From: Siphonodentalium dalli
Lineage: Eukaryota > Mollusca > Scaphopoda > Gadilida > Siphonodentaliidae
Direction of reading: 5' to 3'
NCBI GenBank assembly: GCA_032622095.1
Contig: CP136065.1
Span: 96,975,343-97,039,342, forward strand
DNA length: 64,000 nt
Part shown: in pieces, positions 16,191-28,150 of the stretch
Layout of the letters: every line of letters starts with the position of its first letter
How positions within the stretch are numbered: position 1 is the first letter of the stretch
Notes under the pieces: generated by a model
The model's input: the letters and a program-made list of their open reading frames with translations, nothing else
Databases searched by the model: none
What the model was told of the DNA's origin: nothing
Translations under genes and position numbers: made by a program

Positions 16191-16625
16191 TACGAGCATA
16201 TGCTAGTTTATTTTTAAAACAAGCTGATACCTTATTTGTTCGAAAATACTCAGTAGTAGTTACTTCAAGGAGAATCCTTCGGCGGACACCCATATAAAAA
16301 TGTACCTGGGTAAATCTTGGTGTTTACCTAGGTATACCCCTGATGAACCCCGGTACATGTAGGTTTTACCCTGGTTCCACCCAGGTCACACCCAGATTAC
16401 ACCCAGGTAAATCAGGGCTTTATAAAGATTTACCCTGGTGTTTTCTATATATGTTAGGTTAAACCCCAGTTTACCCGGGGTTTTACGGATATAATTTAGA
16501 AAAATGCTGTCACACCCGGGTATTTAGACCCAGGTTATCCGGAGTATTTACACCCAGGTATTTACACCAGGTTTTCGCCCAGGTATTTACTACAGTGTTC
16601 ACCCGGATATATACACCTGTGGTAT
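16191..16625 (+). repeat. CCAGGT-rich element, copy 1
   Basis: From about 16260 to 16620 the sequence is dominated by CCCAGGT/ACCTGGG motifs in both orientations. The segments 16191-16241 (TATGCTAGT...AAACAAGCTGATACC) and 16287-16316 (CCCATATAAAAATGTAC) recur in reverse complement at about 31386-31432 and 31326-31356. The element is therefore a dispersed repeat with a common end, present twice in this window in opposite orientation. No coding potential. Confidence 0.7.
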
Positions 16626-16639
16626 TTTGTTAAACTGTA

Positions 16640-19480
16640 TAATCTGCACTTGAAGTTACCGTATTAACCCGTTCTATATTACAGCATCATTGGCGTGTAG
16701 TTACCTTATTAACCATTCTATATTAAAGCATTAATTGACCTTATTAACCCGTTCTATAAAAGTATCATTGGTGAGTAGTTACCATATTAACCCTTTCTAT
16801 ATTAAAGCATCATTGACGTGAAGTTACCTTATTAACCCTTTCTATATTAAAGCACCATTGATGCTGTGTAGTTACCTTATTAACCCTTTCTATATTAAAA
16901 CATCATTGACGTGTAGTTACCATGTTAACCCTTTCAATATTAAAGCACCATTGACGGATAGTTGCCTTATTAACCCTGTATATACTAAAGTACCATTGTC
17001 GTGTAGTTACCTTATTAACCCTTCCTATACATTGACGTGTAGTTACCTTATTAACCCTTTCTATATTAAAGCATTAATTGACAGGCAGTTACGTTATTAA
17101 CCCTTTCTATACTAAGTATCATTGGCATGTAGTTACCTTATTAACCCTTTCTATATAAAAGCATTAATTGACAGGTATTACCTTAAACAACCCGTTCTAT
17201 ATACTAAGTATCATACGTGAGTAGTTACATTATTAACCATTTCTATACTAAAGCGCCATTGATGGGTAATTACCTTATTAACCATTTTTGTATCGAAGCA
17301 TCGTTGACGTGCAGTACCATATTATAACCCTTTCTATATTAAAGCATCATTGACGGATAGTTACCATATTAACCCTTTCTATATTAAAGCACCATTGGCG
17401 TGTAATTACCTTATTAACCCTTTCTATATTGAAGCAATAATTGACAGGTAGGCCCTAGTTACCTTATTAACCCTTTCTATAATAAGTGTCATTGGTGATT
17501 AGTTACATTATTAACCCTTTCTACAATAAAGCATCATTGACATGAAGTTACCTTATTAACCATTTCTGTATTAAAGAATTATTGACGTGTAGTTACCTTA
17601 TTAACCTTTTCTATATTAAGACATCATTTACGTGTAGTTACCATGTTAACCCTTTCAATATTAAAGCACCATTGACGGATAGTTGCCTTATTAACCCTGT
17701 ATATACTAAAGTACCATTGTCGTGTAGTTACCTTATTAACCCTTCCTATACATTGACATGTAGTTACCTTATTAACCCTTTCTATATTAAAGCATTAATT
17801 GACAGGCAGTTACGTTATTAACCCTTTCTATACTAAGTATCATTGGCATGTAGTTACCTTATTAACCTTTTCTATATTAAAGCATTAATTGACAGGTATT
17901 ACCTTAAACAACCCGTTCTATATACTAAGTATCATAGGTGAGTAGTTACATTATTAACCATTTCTATACTAAAGCGCCATTGATGGGTAATTACCTTATT
18001 AACCATTTTTGTATCGAAGCATCGTTGACGTGCAGTACCATATTATAACCCTTTCTATATTAAAGCATCATTGACGGATAGTTACCATATTAACCCTTTC
18101 TATATTAAAGCACCATTGGCGTGTAATTACCTTATTAACCCTTTCTATATTGAAGCAATAATTGACAGGTAGGCCCTAGTTACCTTATTAACCCTTTCTA
18201 TAATAAGTGTCATTGGTGATTAGTTACATTATTAACCCTTTCTACAATAAAGCATCATTGACATGGAGTTACCTTATTAACCTTTTCTATATTAAGACAT
18301 CATTTACGTGTAGTTACCATGTTAACCCTTTCTATATTAAAGTATCATTGACGGGTAGTTGCCTTATTAACCATGTATATACCTAAGTATCAGTGTCGTG
18401 TAGTTACCTTATTAACCCTTTCTATACGAAGTATCACTGACGTGTAGTTACCTTATTAACCCTTTCTATATACAAGCACCATTGATGGGTAGTTACCTTA
18501 TTAACCAGTTTTGTATTGAAGCATCATTGGCGTGTAATTACCTTATTAACCCTTTCTATATTGAAGCAATAATTGACAGGTAGGCCCTAGTTACCTTATT
18601 AACCCTTTCTACAATAAAGCATCATTGACATGAAGTAACCCGTAACCATTTCTGTATTAAAAAATTATTGACGTGTAGTTAGTGGTTACCTTATTAACCC
18701 TTTCTATATTGAGACATCATTTACGTGTAGTTACCATGTTAACCCTTTCTATATTAAAGTATCATTGACGGGTAGTTGCCTTGTTAACCCTGTATATACC
18801 TACTAGTACGTATCAGTGTCGTGTAGTTACCTTATTAACCCTTTCTATACTAAGTATCATTGGCGGTTAGTTACCTTATTAACCCGTTATATACTAAGTA
18901 TCATTGACGTGTAGTTACCTTATTAACCCTTTCTATATAAAAGCACCATTGATGGGTAGTTACATTATTAACCATTTTTGTATTGAAGCATCATTGGCGT
19001 GTAGTTACCTTATTAACCCTTTCTATATTAAAGCATCATTGACATGTAGTTATCATATTAGCCAGTTCTATATTAAAGCATCATTGACGGTAGTTACCAT
19101 ATTAACCCTTTCTATATTAAAGCACCATTGGCGTGTAATTACCATATTAACCCTTACTATATTAAAACATCATTGTCGTGTAGTTACCCTATTAGCTCTT
19201 TCTATATTAAAGCATCATTGACGTGTAGAACTTTATCTTATTAACCCTTTCTTTATTAAAGCATTATTGACATGTAGTTACCTTATTAACCCTTTCTATA
19301 TTAAAGCATCATTGACAAGAAGTTAAATTATTAACCTTTCTATACTAAGTATAACTGCCGTGTAGTTAGTTACCTTATTAACCCTTTCTATATTAAGACG
19401 TCGGTCATTGACAGGTAGTTACCTTATTAACCATTTCTGTATTCAAGCATCATTGGCGAGTAGTTACCTTATTACTTGAA
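16640..19480. repeat. 45-bp minisatellite (TTAACCCTTTCTATATT...)
   Basis: About 60 imperfect copies of a 45-bp unit containing TTACCTTATTAACCC, TTTCTATATTAAAGC and ATCATTGACGTG. A block starting near 16905 recurs almost exactly about 721 bp later (16 units), with a third, more diverged recurrence beginning near 18300, which shows higher-order amplification. Because 45 is a multiple of three, short open frames encoding 15-residue repeats appear; these are not genes. Individual units carry small insertions (such as a GGCCCTAG addition at about 17450 and 18170) and deletions. Confidence 0.95.
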
Positions 19481-20893
19481 GTTTATTATGACAGTATGAC
19501 AATACACTACCCCGGACAAATGAAGCAATATCACACTTTATCTAACAGCCTAGCTATAACTAGTGAACATTAAACTGACAAACAGACAATTTTCAGGGCC
19601 ATTACCGGTATTTAATATTAAAGGGATACAAAATAAAGATATTTCTAATTATCAGTAAGAATTATTCTCTAAGTGATACTTATTATTTCAAATAAATGAT
19701 TGCGTATACTATAGTAGACCATATACCAACAGGAAAATATTAGTGAATACAATTATTGTGTTTCAAAATTCGTTTCGTTTCGTTTCTGCAGCCAAATTAC
19801 AATCTTAACTTTTAGTTACCGTTACTTCGAAATGAAGCGCCGATAATTCCTTGTGGTGTTTTGAGTTAATTTTGTCGCGAATCAACGCGGAATGACAGAA
19901 GGAAATGGTGTATTGGCTACAAACGGATAAACTGTGGACTTATATATAAGATTCGCCGATTTTGTCCGCATGGATGTGCGCAAATATCGAAAAAGACGGA
20001 ATTTCATGTGACAAAAAATATTTCAATTCCCGGAACAGTAAGAATTAAGCTACGATAACGAAACGGATCAACTATAGTATTGAACGGCCATCTGCCCATA
20101 ACCAGAATATTCCCGCTGACACATCTATATGACCTGGAATATTGGTATCACATGCAAACCACTGACAGTGGACATAGTGCATTGGGATTGAATTGAAAAG
20201 TAATACATGTACAGTACATTGTAATTATTTGTAATTGTCACGCTACGACAATACGCAAAATTGAATTTGTGGTACCGGTACAAGCATGATGCAGTGGCAG
20301 TGGCCTGATCATGCACCTGTCCAGAAGAAAATTGAGAAGTTTGATCTGCGATAGTATAAAGGGGTCTGTACTACTGTACATGTGGCCATAGACTCATACG
20401 GTACTGATAGTGTTAAGCCTGCTGTTACAATAATACTACTTTTGCTGTTTTACTGGTCTTACTGTGTCAATGTGACATTGTTAATTCAGTTCCACTCTAA
20501 TGTACATTAACTGGCAATGATGCATCACTATTAAAGGCACCGGTAATCCCTACATACCAGGAGGACGCGGCATTGAAACTTGGTACAACAGTTGTTACAC
20601 GACAAAGAAAATTATCAACAAGTTCATGGTAACAATTGTTACAATTTACAAATATTTAAGGATTATACTAATGTCAATTTGATGAGTAGATGCGTGACTG
20701 ATAAAAGAATTAGAGACTCCATATTTACTCAAAAGATAACAGTATATGATGCCATACAGTTATTCCATAACACCTCAACCTTTGGTGGATAACAGCAAAC
20801 TAAAGAAAATGATGAAACCCAGACTCAACATCAAGACTACATGTGCATGCATAAGTGACGGTTCAATGATTTTGACTCCATCACATGATATTT
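19481..20893. other. No gene seen
   Basis: AT-rich sequence with a (CGTTT)n patch near 19767-19790 and short open frames only, including a 70-codon plus-strand frame at 20580-20792 that I do not recognise and that lacks supporting splice or promoter context. Confidence 0.5.
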
Positions 20894-21282
20894 AGGCGAC
20901 ACCAATTTTTAAGTCTGGTTTACGATAATGTGGGGAGAAAAAAGTAGATGCAGGACAGTGCAGGAGGGAAAAAAATAAAAAAAGATTGTCCCCCCAATTT
21001 ATATCAAGTAAATCGTGGAATTTCACATAAATTTTACAAAAATTGTGAAAAAATGTTTTTGAATAAAATTCTGAACCAAACAAGACATATCTTGTCATGA
21101 AATACATGAAAATATGGATATGTAAATGATCATAAGCAGAACCGGATGCGACAACAGATGAAAATCAGTACGCATGACGCATGTAAAATATTTTGGGAGA
21201 AAACAGTTTAATTTTTTTTCATGAAATGGACAAAAAGTTGTAGGAGGTGTTCGTAAACCAGATTTAAAAATTGGTGTCGCCT
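20894..21282. mobile_element. 389-bp MITE with GGCGACACC ends and TTA target duplication
   Basis: Terminal inverted repeats of about 32 bp begin GGCGACACCAATTTTTAA and end with the reverse complement. TTA is found on both sides (20892-20894 and 21282-21284). A second, truncated copy of one end lies at 26204-26268 with about 65 bp of close similarity. A 3-bp TTA duplication with GG-starting ends suggests a PIF/Harbinger-derived MITE, which is an inference. Apparent minus-strand frame 20892-21107 is internal to it and not a gene. Confidence 0.8.
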
Positions 21283-21284
21283 TA

Positions 21285-23150
21285 GGCTCATGTTAACACA
21301 GGTTCACATATTCTCAAAATAATTGTCTCCCTCAACCGTACTAGTATTTATATCTGATAGAACCTCAGTGAGACCATGTTGAAAATTAGGCCAAAACGAA
21401 GAATAGCTGTGTTTAGGGTAACCCGCCCGCCCCTACTCAAAACCTGCCGCCAAATTCCATTTTATCGTTTTTTCAAAAATTTCCTCCGACTTCATTTTAT
21501 TTTTTTGTAATTAGGAATTCGGGACTACGGAATTAGCTTAAACAAGTAAACCACTTCCTTGCAAATATCGTCAATTCACGAAAAACGGAAGTGCTGCCAT
21601 TGTTGTTGTAGTATATTCGTATTCCCTCGTCATTTTTCGGCAAACCTCGCCGATTTCACCCGATGTCACGAAAGCGGAAACCAGAAAACACGCGATACTT
21701 GTGCCGGAATATGTATTAACTAGCAAATCGAAAGTAACCGGATATTTTGCCGATTGCACATGGCGATTGAATATGGCGGAAACACTTCCGTGTGCGGATA
21801 GATCCTGCGTTTTAGCTATTAAACTTCACAAATGCGTTCATATGAATCAGAATAGAAACATCATGGCGCCTGTCAACTATAGCAGAGACATGTTAATTGT
21901 CGTGCGTGACCCGGTACCACACGGATTCTGAACTGACAGAAAAGGACATAGTAATAAAATGTCAGATTAAAAATAATTCTGACACTTTTGAAATCGACCC
22001 AAAGCTCAAAGTTCCATTATTATAGTTTATCCACCTCTCACCGCATCCACCCTGAAAATTATAAGCCTGACGTAACATGAGTCTGTATGTACCCATGCAG
22101 TAGGAGTGGTATGTGCCTGGTAGAACTTAATTTTTTCCTAGTAGAACTATTTCTCATTAAATATTCATTCGTTCTACAGAAAGCCGGACCCGATGAATCA
22201 ACATCTTCTGTGTCGCAATGATCCGAATGCAACAGTCATAGGGTAATCAATGCACATACATGTATATGTCCTTGGTGCTTAGTTTGTTTTACAGGTGTGA
22301 ATGCCACCACCGCTTTGCATATTGATTATGTTATGTACGTCACGTTGGCGTTGCCGCATGTATGTGCCATTTCCAATGGAGGAACTCTTGTTAAATTCAC
22401 CTTCTGAGTTGAATATTTCGCAAAATTTCTTAGTATTCGAGTCGGTGGATAAACAAAATATCATAAGTGTCTTGTGTGGGAAATTGAACAGTAATATGTC
22501 CACTCGTAGGATTTGGCCTGTAATATCCGAGCTTCAGCGTGAACATAAACCGTTTAATTTCCAACAATAGACACTTATTCTATATATAATATCATTTAAT
22601 ATCATGCTGTATACATGTCATTGAACTTCTGCAACACCATTAAACTGATTAAAGCTACCATGACATTGATTAGTGTGACAATGACTTGCCCAAGCTATAT
22701 ACGAGTGACACTGGCAGACGATTAGAATAAACATACAGCGTGGAAAGTTCCCCAAATCTATTGAAATACTCATTTAAAAACCACCATAGCTCGTCCTATT
22801 ATTGTACTAGTACTAATCTATACAAGTTGCCTTTCAAGAAACTTTCTCAACATTTGTACAGAAAATACACCAGCTGGTTTGTACAAGTTTTCACTGCCAC
22901 GGCATGGCTCAAAAAACTTAACCATCAGTGGACATTCATCTGTCACACAGTCTGGCAAAGAATGGTTTACGGTTCGTGTTCGGTGCTCCTTTTAGAAATT
23001 ACGTCATTGAGCTATTCCGGGGGGGGGGGGGGTGGCAATTATTATTGGATGTTTTGATTGGTTCAAAGAAAATCCTGTAACAGAAATAGTTTCGATGTGT
23101 AGATAACTGAGACTTCGAACGTGCATACGAATCAACACACACGCTTTATT
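21285..23150. other. No recognisable gene; ETS/YY1-like motif pair near 21585-21795
   Basis: A less AT-rich patch at 21560-21930 carries an inverted pair of ACGGAAGTG...GCCAT and ATGGCGG...CACTTCCG motifs, with open frames on both strands. An open frame at 22301-22570 follows a plausible acceptor (GTTTGTTTTACAG) but encodes nothing I recognise. A run of 12 G bases lies near 23019-23031. Confidence 0.35.
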
Positions 23151-23194
23151 TGTTCAATAATCACAAATCATCCCTGTATAAAAAAAAGATATTT

Positions 23195-23765
23195 CGACCG
23201 CCAATTTGAATAAACGTACAGGGGCAAATATCGATCGTACAGGCGGGAATTTTAACTCAAATTTAACAATCGTACATGTACGTTTATTAGGCACCCAAGA
23301 GTATGTAGTACAGGTACATGTATGTATCATGTGGTGTTTTGGTATGCCACATACTTGAATATGTACTCTTGAGTGCCTAATAAACATACATGTACGATTA
23401 TTAAAATCGAGGTAAAATTCCCACCTGTACGATCGTTATTTGGTCCTGTACGTTTATTAAATTAACCAAAAGAAATAATTCACCAATCTTAAATTGTGTT
23501 ATTCATAGACAAATGAACTCTGATTGTTGACAGTGATCAGCACACTGTAGATTCACAGACCTGGCTATCAATCAAAACTATATCTGTCACATGGCATCAG
23601 TATATAAACCAGTCAGATGGTACGTTTTGTTGGGATGTATGGTACTAATAGTTCCAGTCTGTACGTTTATTCCGCCCTGTACTATTATTCAGTTACGCGA
23701 CATTTTCCAACCTGTACTAGTCTATTATTCCACCCTGTACTTTTATTAGGCACTCAAGAGTAATG
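23195..23765. repeat. GTACAGG/TAATAAACGTAC foldback repeat plus a partial third copy
   Basis: Arms at about 23205-23300 and 23360-23455 are inverted copies carrying GTACAGG, CGATCGTACAGG, GGGAATTTTA and TTTATTAGGCAC. A further set of related units (CTGTACGTTTATTCC, CCTGTACTTTTATTAGGC) lies at 23655-23757, ending in the same AGGCACTCAAGAGTA motif. No coding content. Confidence 0.7.
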
Positions 23766-23769
23766 TTTG

Positions 23770-24355
23770 CAACAGCGATGTTGTCGATTAATCAAAATAC
23801 CGTAAATACTATGAGGCATTGCAGCGGTCAGCGGCATTATAATTGAATGTGGTTGAACAGTCAAATACCGGTGGTCAATCTTGTTGCGGGGTGGGGTCAT
23901 TTAATTAGGACATAGCTATATTTATGTTAAACTAGTCTCTTGTGTAGTTTGGGTTACTATTAATAAGATATTTAATGAATGTTTGGAATGTATGGTAGCA
24001 TTCTTACTAGTACCTGGATAAACATATGCCACGCACAACGCTGGTCATCATATCATCACCACTGTGGGCAATAAACCCCGGCGGGCATCAGTAAACCGCT
24101 CATCGGGCTATAAAAATTAGAGTTTTCCATACCAGGGTTAGTCTAATCAATTAAAATTGGTCAATTTAGAGGTTATACCAACCAGTGGAAGACGTACATG
24201 TATATTCAGATATCTATCAGTTTTCGAGAAAAACCCCATCTTAGTCGAGCAGACTTAGAATATCGGGGTAAACTTAAATTTCATTCAGCAAAACTTTCAC
24301 AGCAGAATAAAAAAAATAGTACATTATAATCACTTACAGTACATGTACATGTTCT
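23770..24355. other. No gene seen
   Basis: AT-rich spacer without recognisable coding or repeat structure, apart from scattered ACATGTACATGT motifs, which are frequent throughout the window. Confidence 0.5.
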
Positions 24356-24357
24356 GT

Positions 24358-24583
24358 TATGCCCTAAGTAAATGACCCATTAACTGCGGTTATAATCCAT
24401 TTACAACTGCGGTTAAACCGTAACCGCACCACAGTTATTTGCCGTAACTGCGGTGGCATCGCAGTTACATGCGGTTAGGTTACCGCAGTTAATAACCCTT
24501 AACTGTGGTTACACCGCACGTAAACGTTAACCTTCCGGTATTTGAATATTTGGTTAAGGGGTCGATTACTTAGGACATTACTG
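24358..24583. mobile_element. MITE related to the 15771 element, rich in TAACTGCGGTTA palindromes
   Basis: The left end CTGTTATGCCCTAAGTAAAT and the right end ATTACTTAGGACATTACTG are inverted copies, with TA after the right end. They resemble the ends of the foldback at 15771-15986. The interior contains repeated GCGGTTA/TAACCGC words in both orientations, giving many alternative hairpins. No coding content. Confidence 0.65.
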
Positions 24584-25075
24584 TATCTGTTTTAGTGCAC
24601 ATCAAATTGATTTGTTGTATTTCCTCTTGTAATTTGTCTTTGATTGTGTTCGCCATTTCGATGAATCGATGGACTACATGTACTGACATCAATGACTGAA
24701 ATGAGTCAAAATTTAGCAGTGCAGCCAATTATATAGATAAACAGAATTAAATAGCATCCAAATTCCAAATGACCATAAATGATAAAAAAAAAATTATTGA
24801 GCACATTTTTAATACTAGTAATTACAGCTACAATGAAAGCATATAGTTTGAGCTTCTTTATAATACCACTGAGTTAGGTGATCGATGTTTTGATATTTTG
24901 GTTTGGGCACCTAATAAAAATTCTAAGTTTGGTAAAACTGTCTGTATATAAAGTTTATCTGACCGTGATGAATAAAACCTATAAATGGGATCATATACAT
25001 GTATGTTAGATATCATTACATGATTATTTGAAAACACATATCCGTATGGAAAACAAACTATTTTACCACTGGCCA

Positions 25076-25197
25076 AGTGGTCCTGCTAATATGCTATGAT
25101 GCTGGTGGTCCTGCTGAATTGCTATGATGCGGGTAGCGCAATTCATAGCAATTCAGCAGGACACAACCGCATATCATAGCACATTAGCAGGAACACT
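25076..25197. repeat. Nested double hairpin
   Basis: Outer arms 25076-25102 and 25169-25197 (AGTGGTCCTGCTAATATGC against its inverse) enclose inner arms 25109-25131 and 25137-25161 (TCCTGCTGAATTGCTATG against its inverse). The two arm pairs are related to each other, so the unit looks like a duplicated inverted repeat. Confidence 0.75.
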
Positions 25198-25199
25198 TG

Positions 25200-25869
25200 A
25201 ACAGGGGTATATTTACAGTGTCAAATCGAATGGGCATCTTTTAACAATAATTTTTAACAATTTCCTAGAAGTGTTTGAAAATTGAGAACTGAATTTATAT
25301 TTTTTGTTATGAGGTTTCGATTGAAAAATTTCTAACTTAGCACATCAGGATTAACAGACTACCGGTATGTTTGGTATATTTTTCTGTAATCGACACCTGC
25401 TGAGGTGGGGAAATATCATCCATTTTCGCACAGCTATATTCTCTTTCCCAACAAAGTCCATAGAACATACATGTAAAATTACAGCTATGCTTTAACTAAT
25501 CAACTCGCCTTATAAAGGTTGACCATCGGGTATTACTGCAGTATTCAGGCGTGTTCATGTGATCAACCGCAGTCAGTTATACCGCTGCAGAATGTGGTCC
25601 ACCTCACATTTGCAGTTAGGTTGTATTTTTCATGCGATGTTTAAATGAATTTTTTTTTAAAGTTGACATTGTAACCACACCAGAATTTTTTTTTATTGTT
25701 TCAAAATGTCTAGATAGAATTCAGAATTTTTGTGGTAAAACAATTAACTTGGTTATCACAGACATATTACTGCGGTAAGATTACTAGCGGATACCACATG
25801 TCAACAGGGACTGCATGCTCTAATTATTATCAGGTTTAACATGTTTATACTGGATACAGTTCATCGAGA
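25200..25869. other. No gene seen
   Basis: AT-rich spacer. ACTGCAGTAATA-type words occur near 25530 and 25765, related in flavour to the palindromic words in the 24358 element, but no clean boundaries can be drawn. Confidence 0.4.
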
Positions 25870-26178
25870 CTTAATAGTGGCCCAGAAAAATTTGACGAGC
25901 CGACGGTCTCAGACCAAATTGCAGATGAAGATGGATAACTCTAAAATCAAGAGGCTTTGTGTTGATAATAAGGCCAAACTTCATCGAACAGCATGTTGAT
26001 AAATATAAATTATATAATGTATCGGGAAATTTTATACTATACATGCAGTGGACAGTGGTTAGCATTATTTTTGGGCAATTAATCGATTCTGATAACTGAA
26101 GCAGCATTTCTAAAAAAAATGTTGTTGGAATCTGATTATATGGGGACCATCGAATCTGATTGAGCACCTTTAATAGTT
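25870..26178 (-). mobile_element. Truncated copy of the TTAAAGGTACTC MITE
   Basis: 25925-26175 aligns with 46665-46912 over its whole length with small gaps, sharing GATGAAGATGGATAACTC, ATTTTTGGGCAATTAAT and the end GATTGAGCACCTTTAA. The left terminal repeat present in the 46488 copy is missing here. The minus-strand open frame across it shares a stretch with the frame in the other copy only because both are the same repeat. Confidence 0.75.
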
Positions 26179-26203
26179 AACTATATGAGCTAAATACACA
26201 TCA

Positions 26204-26270
26204 GGCGACACCAATTTTTAAGTCCGGTTTACGAACACCTCCTACAACTTTTTTTCCATTTCATGAACCC
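26204..26270. mobile_element. Solo end of the GGCGACACC MITE
   Basis: About 65 bases closely match the reverse complement of the right end of the 20894-21282 element. The matching opposite end was not found downstream, so this copy is truncated. Confidence 0.7.
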
Positions 26271-26860
26271 AAAGAATTTACACGCATAATAGACATTTAA
26301 ACGTTGAAAATTGCAGGTTTTGCTCTAAATTTACACATTCTCATCTTAAAAAATTATTTGATTTCCTGTATTGCAATACACATGATATCATGATATGCGT
26401 ATCATTGATAGTGTATCCCAATACAATGCATGAATTCGCTATGAATCAATACAGTCCCACAAAAAATGGGAACTGCAGTTATCTCTCATTGATTTTAACT
26501 CAATAACCACATAGTAAATTGGAAGTTTTCCATGGAAATGTGTGTTGTCGATTAGTCTACTTCGACTTGATTTTTTACTGTCGATTAGTCAACTGTGAAA
26601 AACCAAAGCCATTTCAATACTAATGCAGTATCTGCTGGTATTAAATCTTACTGCAGTAATATTTTTGTTGTAACCAAGTGAATTACTGCAGTGTTTCAAC
26701 CACGGTAAACCGCATTAATTTTTCTCATGACCGCCTTTCAGCCAGATCATTCTTTACAGTACTTACCATGTACATGTACCATATGTTCTATTTGGGGATA
26801 GACTATGATATGTCACTTTGTGGGTTTAGTTTATAGAATTGGTGCAGTTGCACACTGCAT
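26271..26860. other. No gene seen
   Basis: AT-rich spacer with a short near-duplicate of GTCGATTAGTC at 26548 and 26580. No coding or RNA gene recognised. Confidence 0.4.
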
Positions 26861-28150
26861 CACTGCCTAACTCATTGCAAATGGAGGTCTCTTAATACAT
26901 TTACATGTGTATAGTTTCTCAGTGCAATTTGGCTTTTTGGATGAAAACCAAAACTCGATAAGTCCATACAATAGGGACAATTTGATTGAAGTTTAAAGCA
27001 GAAATATAGTTTGGAGCAATTCATAGGGTCACATAACCATTACCGCAATTATGTACATTATTACATGTACCTCAATCATATTTATGATGATTCAATGACA
27101 GTGCGTTAGACCGAGTGGTCATTACTAGTAGTCCGATGGGTTCGATTGTCAAGAAGTTCAATAGTTTGAGGGTTCAATAGTCCAAAGGTTCAATGGTAAC
27201 CGCGTTGAGAGTATCAATTACTGTACCGTAGTACAAAGTTATTTACTTGAGACATAACATGTATTGTCGATATACATGTACACAATGAATGTTTTATCCA
27301 ATTGATATTTTATGAATACATCTACTCACAAGGCCCTGGAGAAAAATACAATAATACCAATATGGACTATACCAGTGACTGGTATACTCACTGTATAGTC
27401 TATATTGGTATTTCAGTTTTTTTCCCCAGGGGCCTGTGTATGTAGATGCACTGATAGATGCTTTGGGGAAGATATTTTGTGTATAATTGGGTGTCTACTA
27501 TGTTACCTAATTGTACATGTAACTGTCACAATAAACTGGGCATGAAGATTACAACTTGGGAGACTATTATTATTGCGGCCTCATTGCAAATGGGGGCCTC
27601 TTGGACGGTACATGTGTATACTAGTAGTTCTTCGTTGCAATTTGGATGAAAACAAAAAATCAGTGTCGATACAATTGGAACAATTTAAAGGACATTTATT
27701 AGTAAAGCAGAAAAATTACTTGGACCTATTCCTGAGGTCACATAACCATTAACTCAATCATGTACAGTGCATTAGTCAGAGTGTTCATTACTAGTACATG
27801 TAGTTCGATGGGTTCGATTGTCAGGAAGTTCAAGAGGTTTGAGGGTTCAAATGGTCCAAGGTTCAATTGATTTGAAAGAATCGATTGTGTTTTACAACAC
27901 ATTAATTTAGTCAGTTATATACATGTACATGTATGGTAATAGTATTACCCTCATACAAAATAAATTACCCGAGACATAACATATATTACCCATGAAAATA
28001 TACACAAATTAATGCAATATTTATAGTTTACGCATACATGTACTGATGCTTTGGGGGAGATATTTTGTGTGTAAATGGGTGGCTATAATTAGACCTAACA
28101 TGACTGTCTCGCTATAAACTGGGCATGAAGATTACAAATTTTGAGACAAT
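26860..28150 (+). repeat. Tandem segmental duplication (two diverged ~0.6-0.7-kb copies)
   Basis: Copy 1 (about 26870-27555) and copy 2 (about 27575-28150) share an ordered series of blocks: CATTGCAAATGG, GGTCACATAACCATTA, GATGGGTTCGATTGTCA, GAGACATAACAT, GATGCTTTGGGG and CTGGGCATGAAGATTACAA. Copy 1 is longer because a foldback element (27319-27448) sits inside it. Nothing coding was recognised. Confidence 0.8.
27319..27448. mobile_element. Small foldback insertion in one duplicate
   Basis: Arms of about 55-60 bp (CATCTAC..CACAAGGCCCTGG... and ...CCAGGGGCCTGTG..GTAGATG) fold back on each other around a short loop at 27379-27387. The corresponding position of the other duplicate (about 28025-28050) lacks it, so it arrived after the duplication. 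Confidence 0.75.

Noticed and set aside
16858-19221. Open frames with 15-residue repeats (CSYLINPFYIKA type)
   Set aside because: By-products of the 45-bp period.
16640-19480. CRISPR-like appearance of regularly spaced repeats
   Set aside because: Units are contiguous without unique spacers, and the genome is eukaryotic.
20580-20792. 70-codon plus-strand frame
   Set aside because: No family resemblance, no splice or promoter context.
22301-22570. 89-codon frame after an acceptor-like sequence
   Set aside because: Encoded text unrecognised, minus-strand frame equally open, no partner exon found.
25871-26167. Protein-like frame sharing a segment with the frame at 46605-46943
   Set aside because: Both lie within copies of the same non-coding MITE; shared text reflects DNA similarity.
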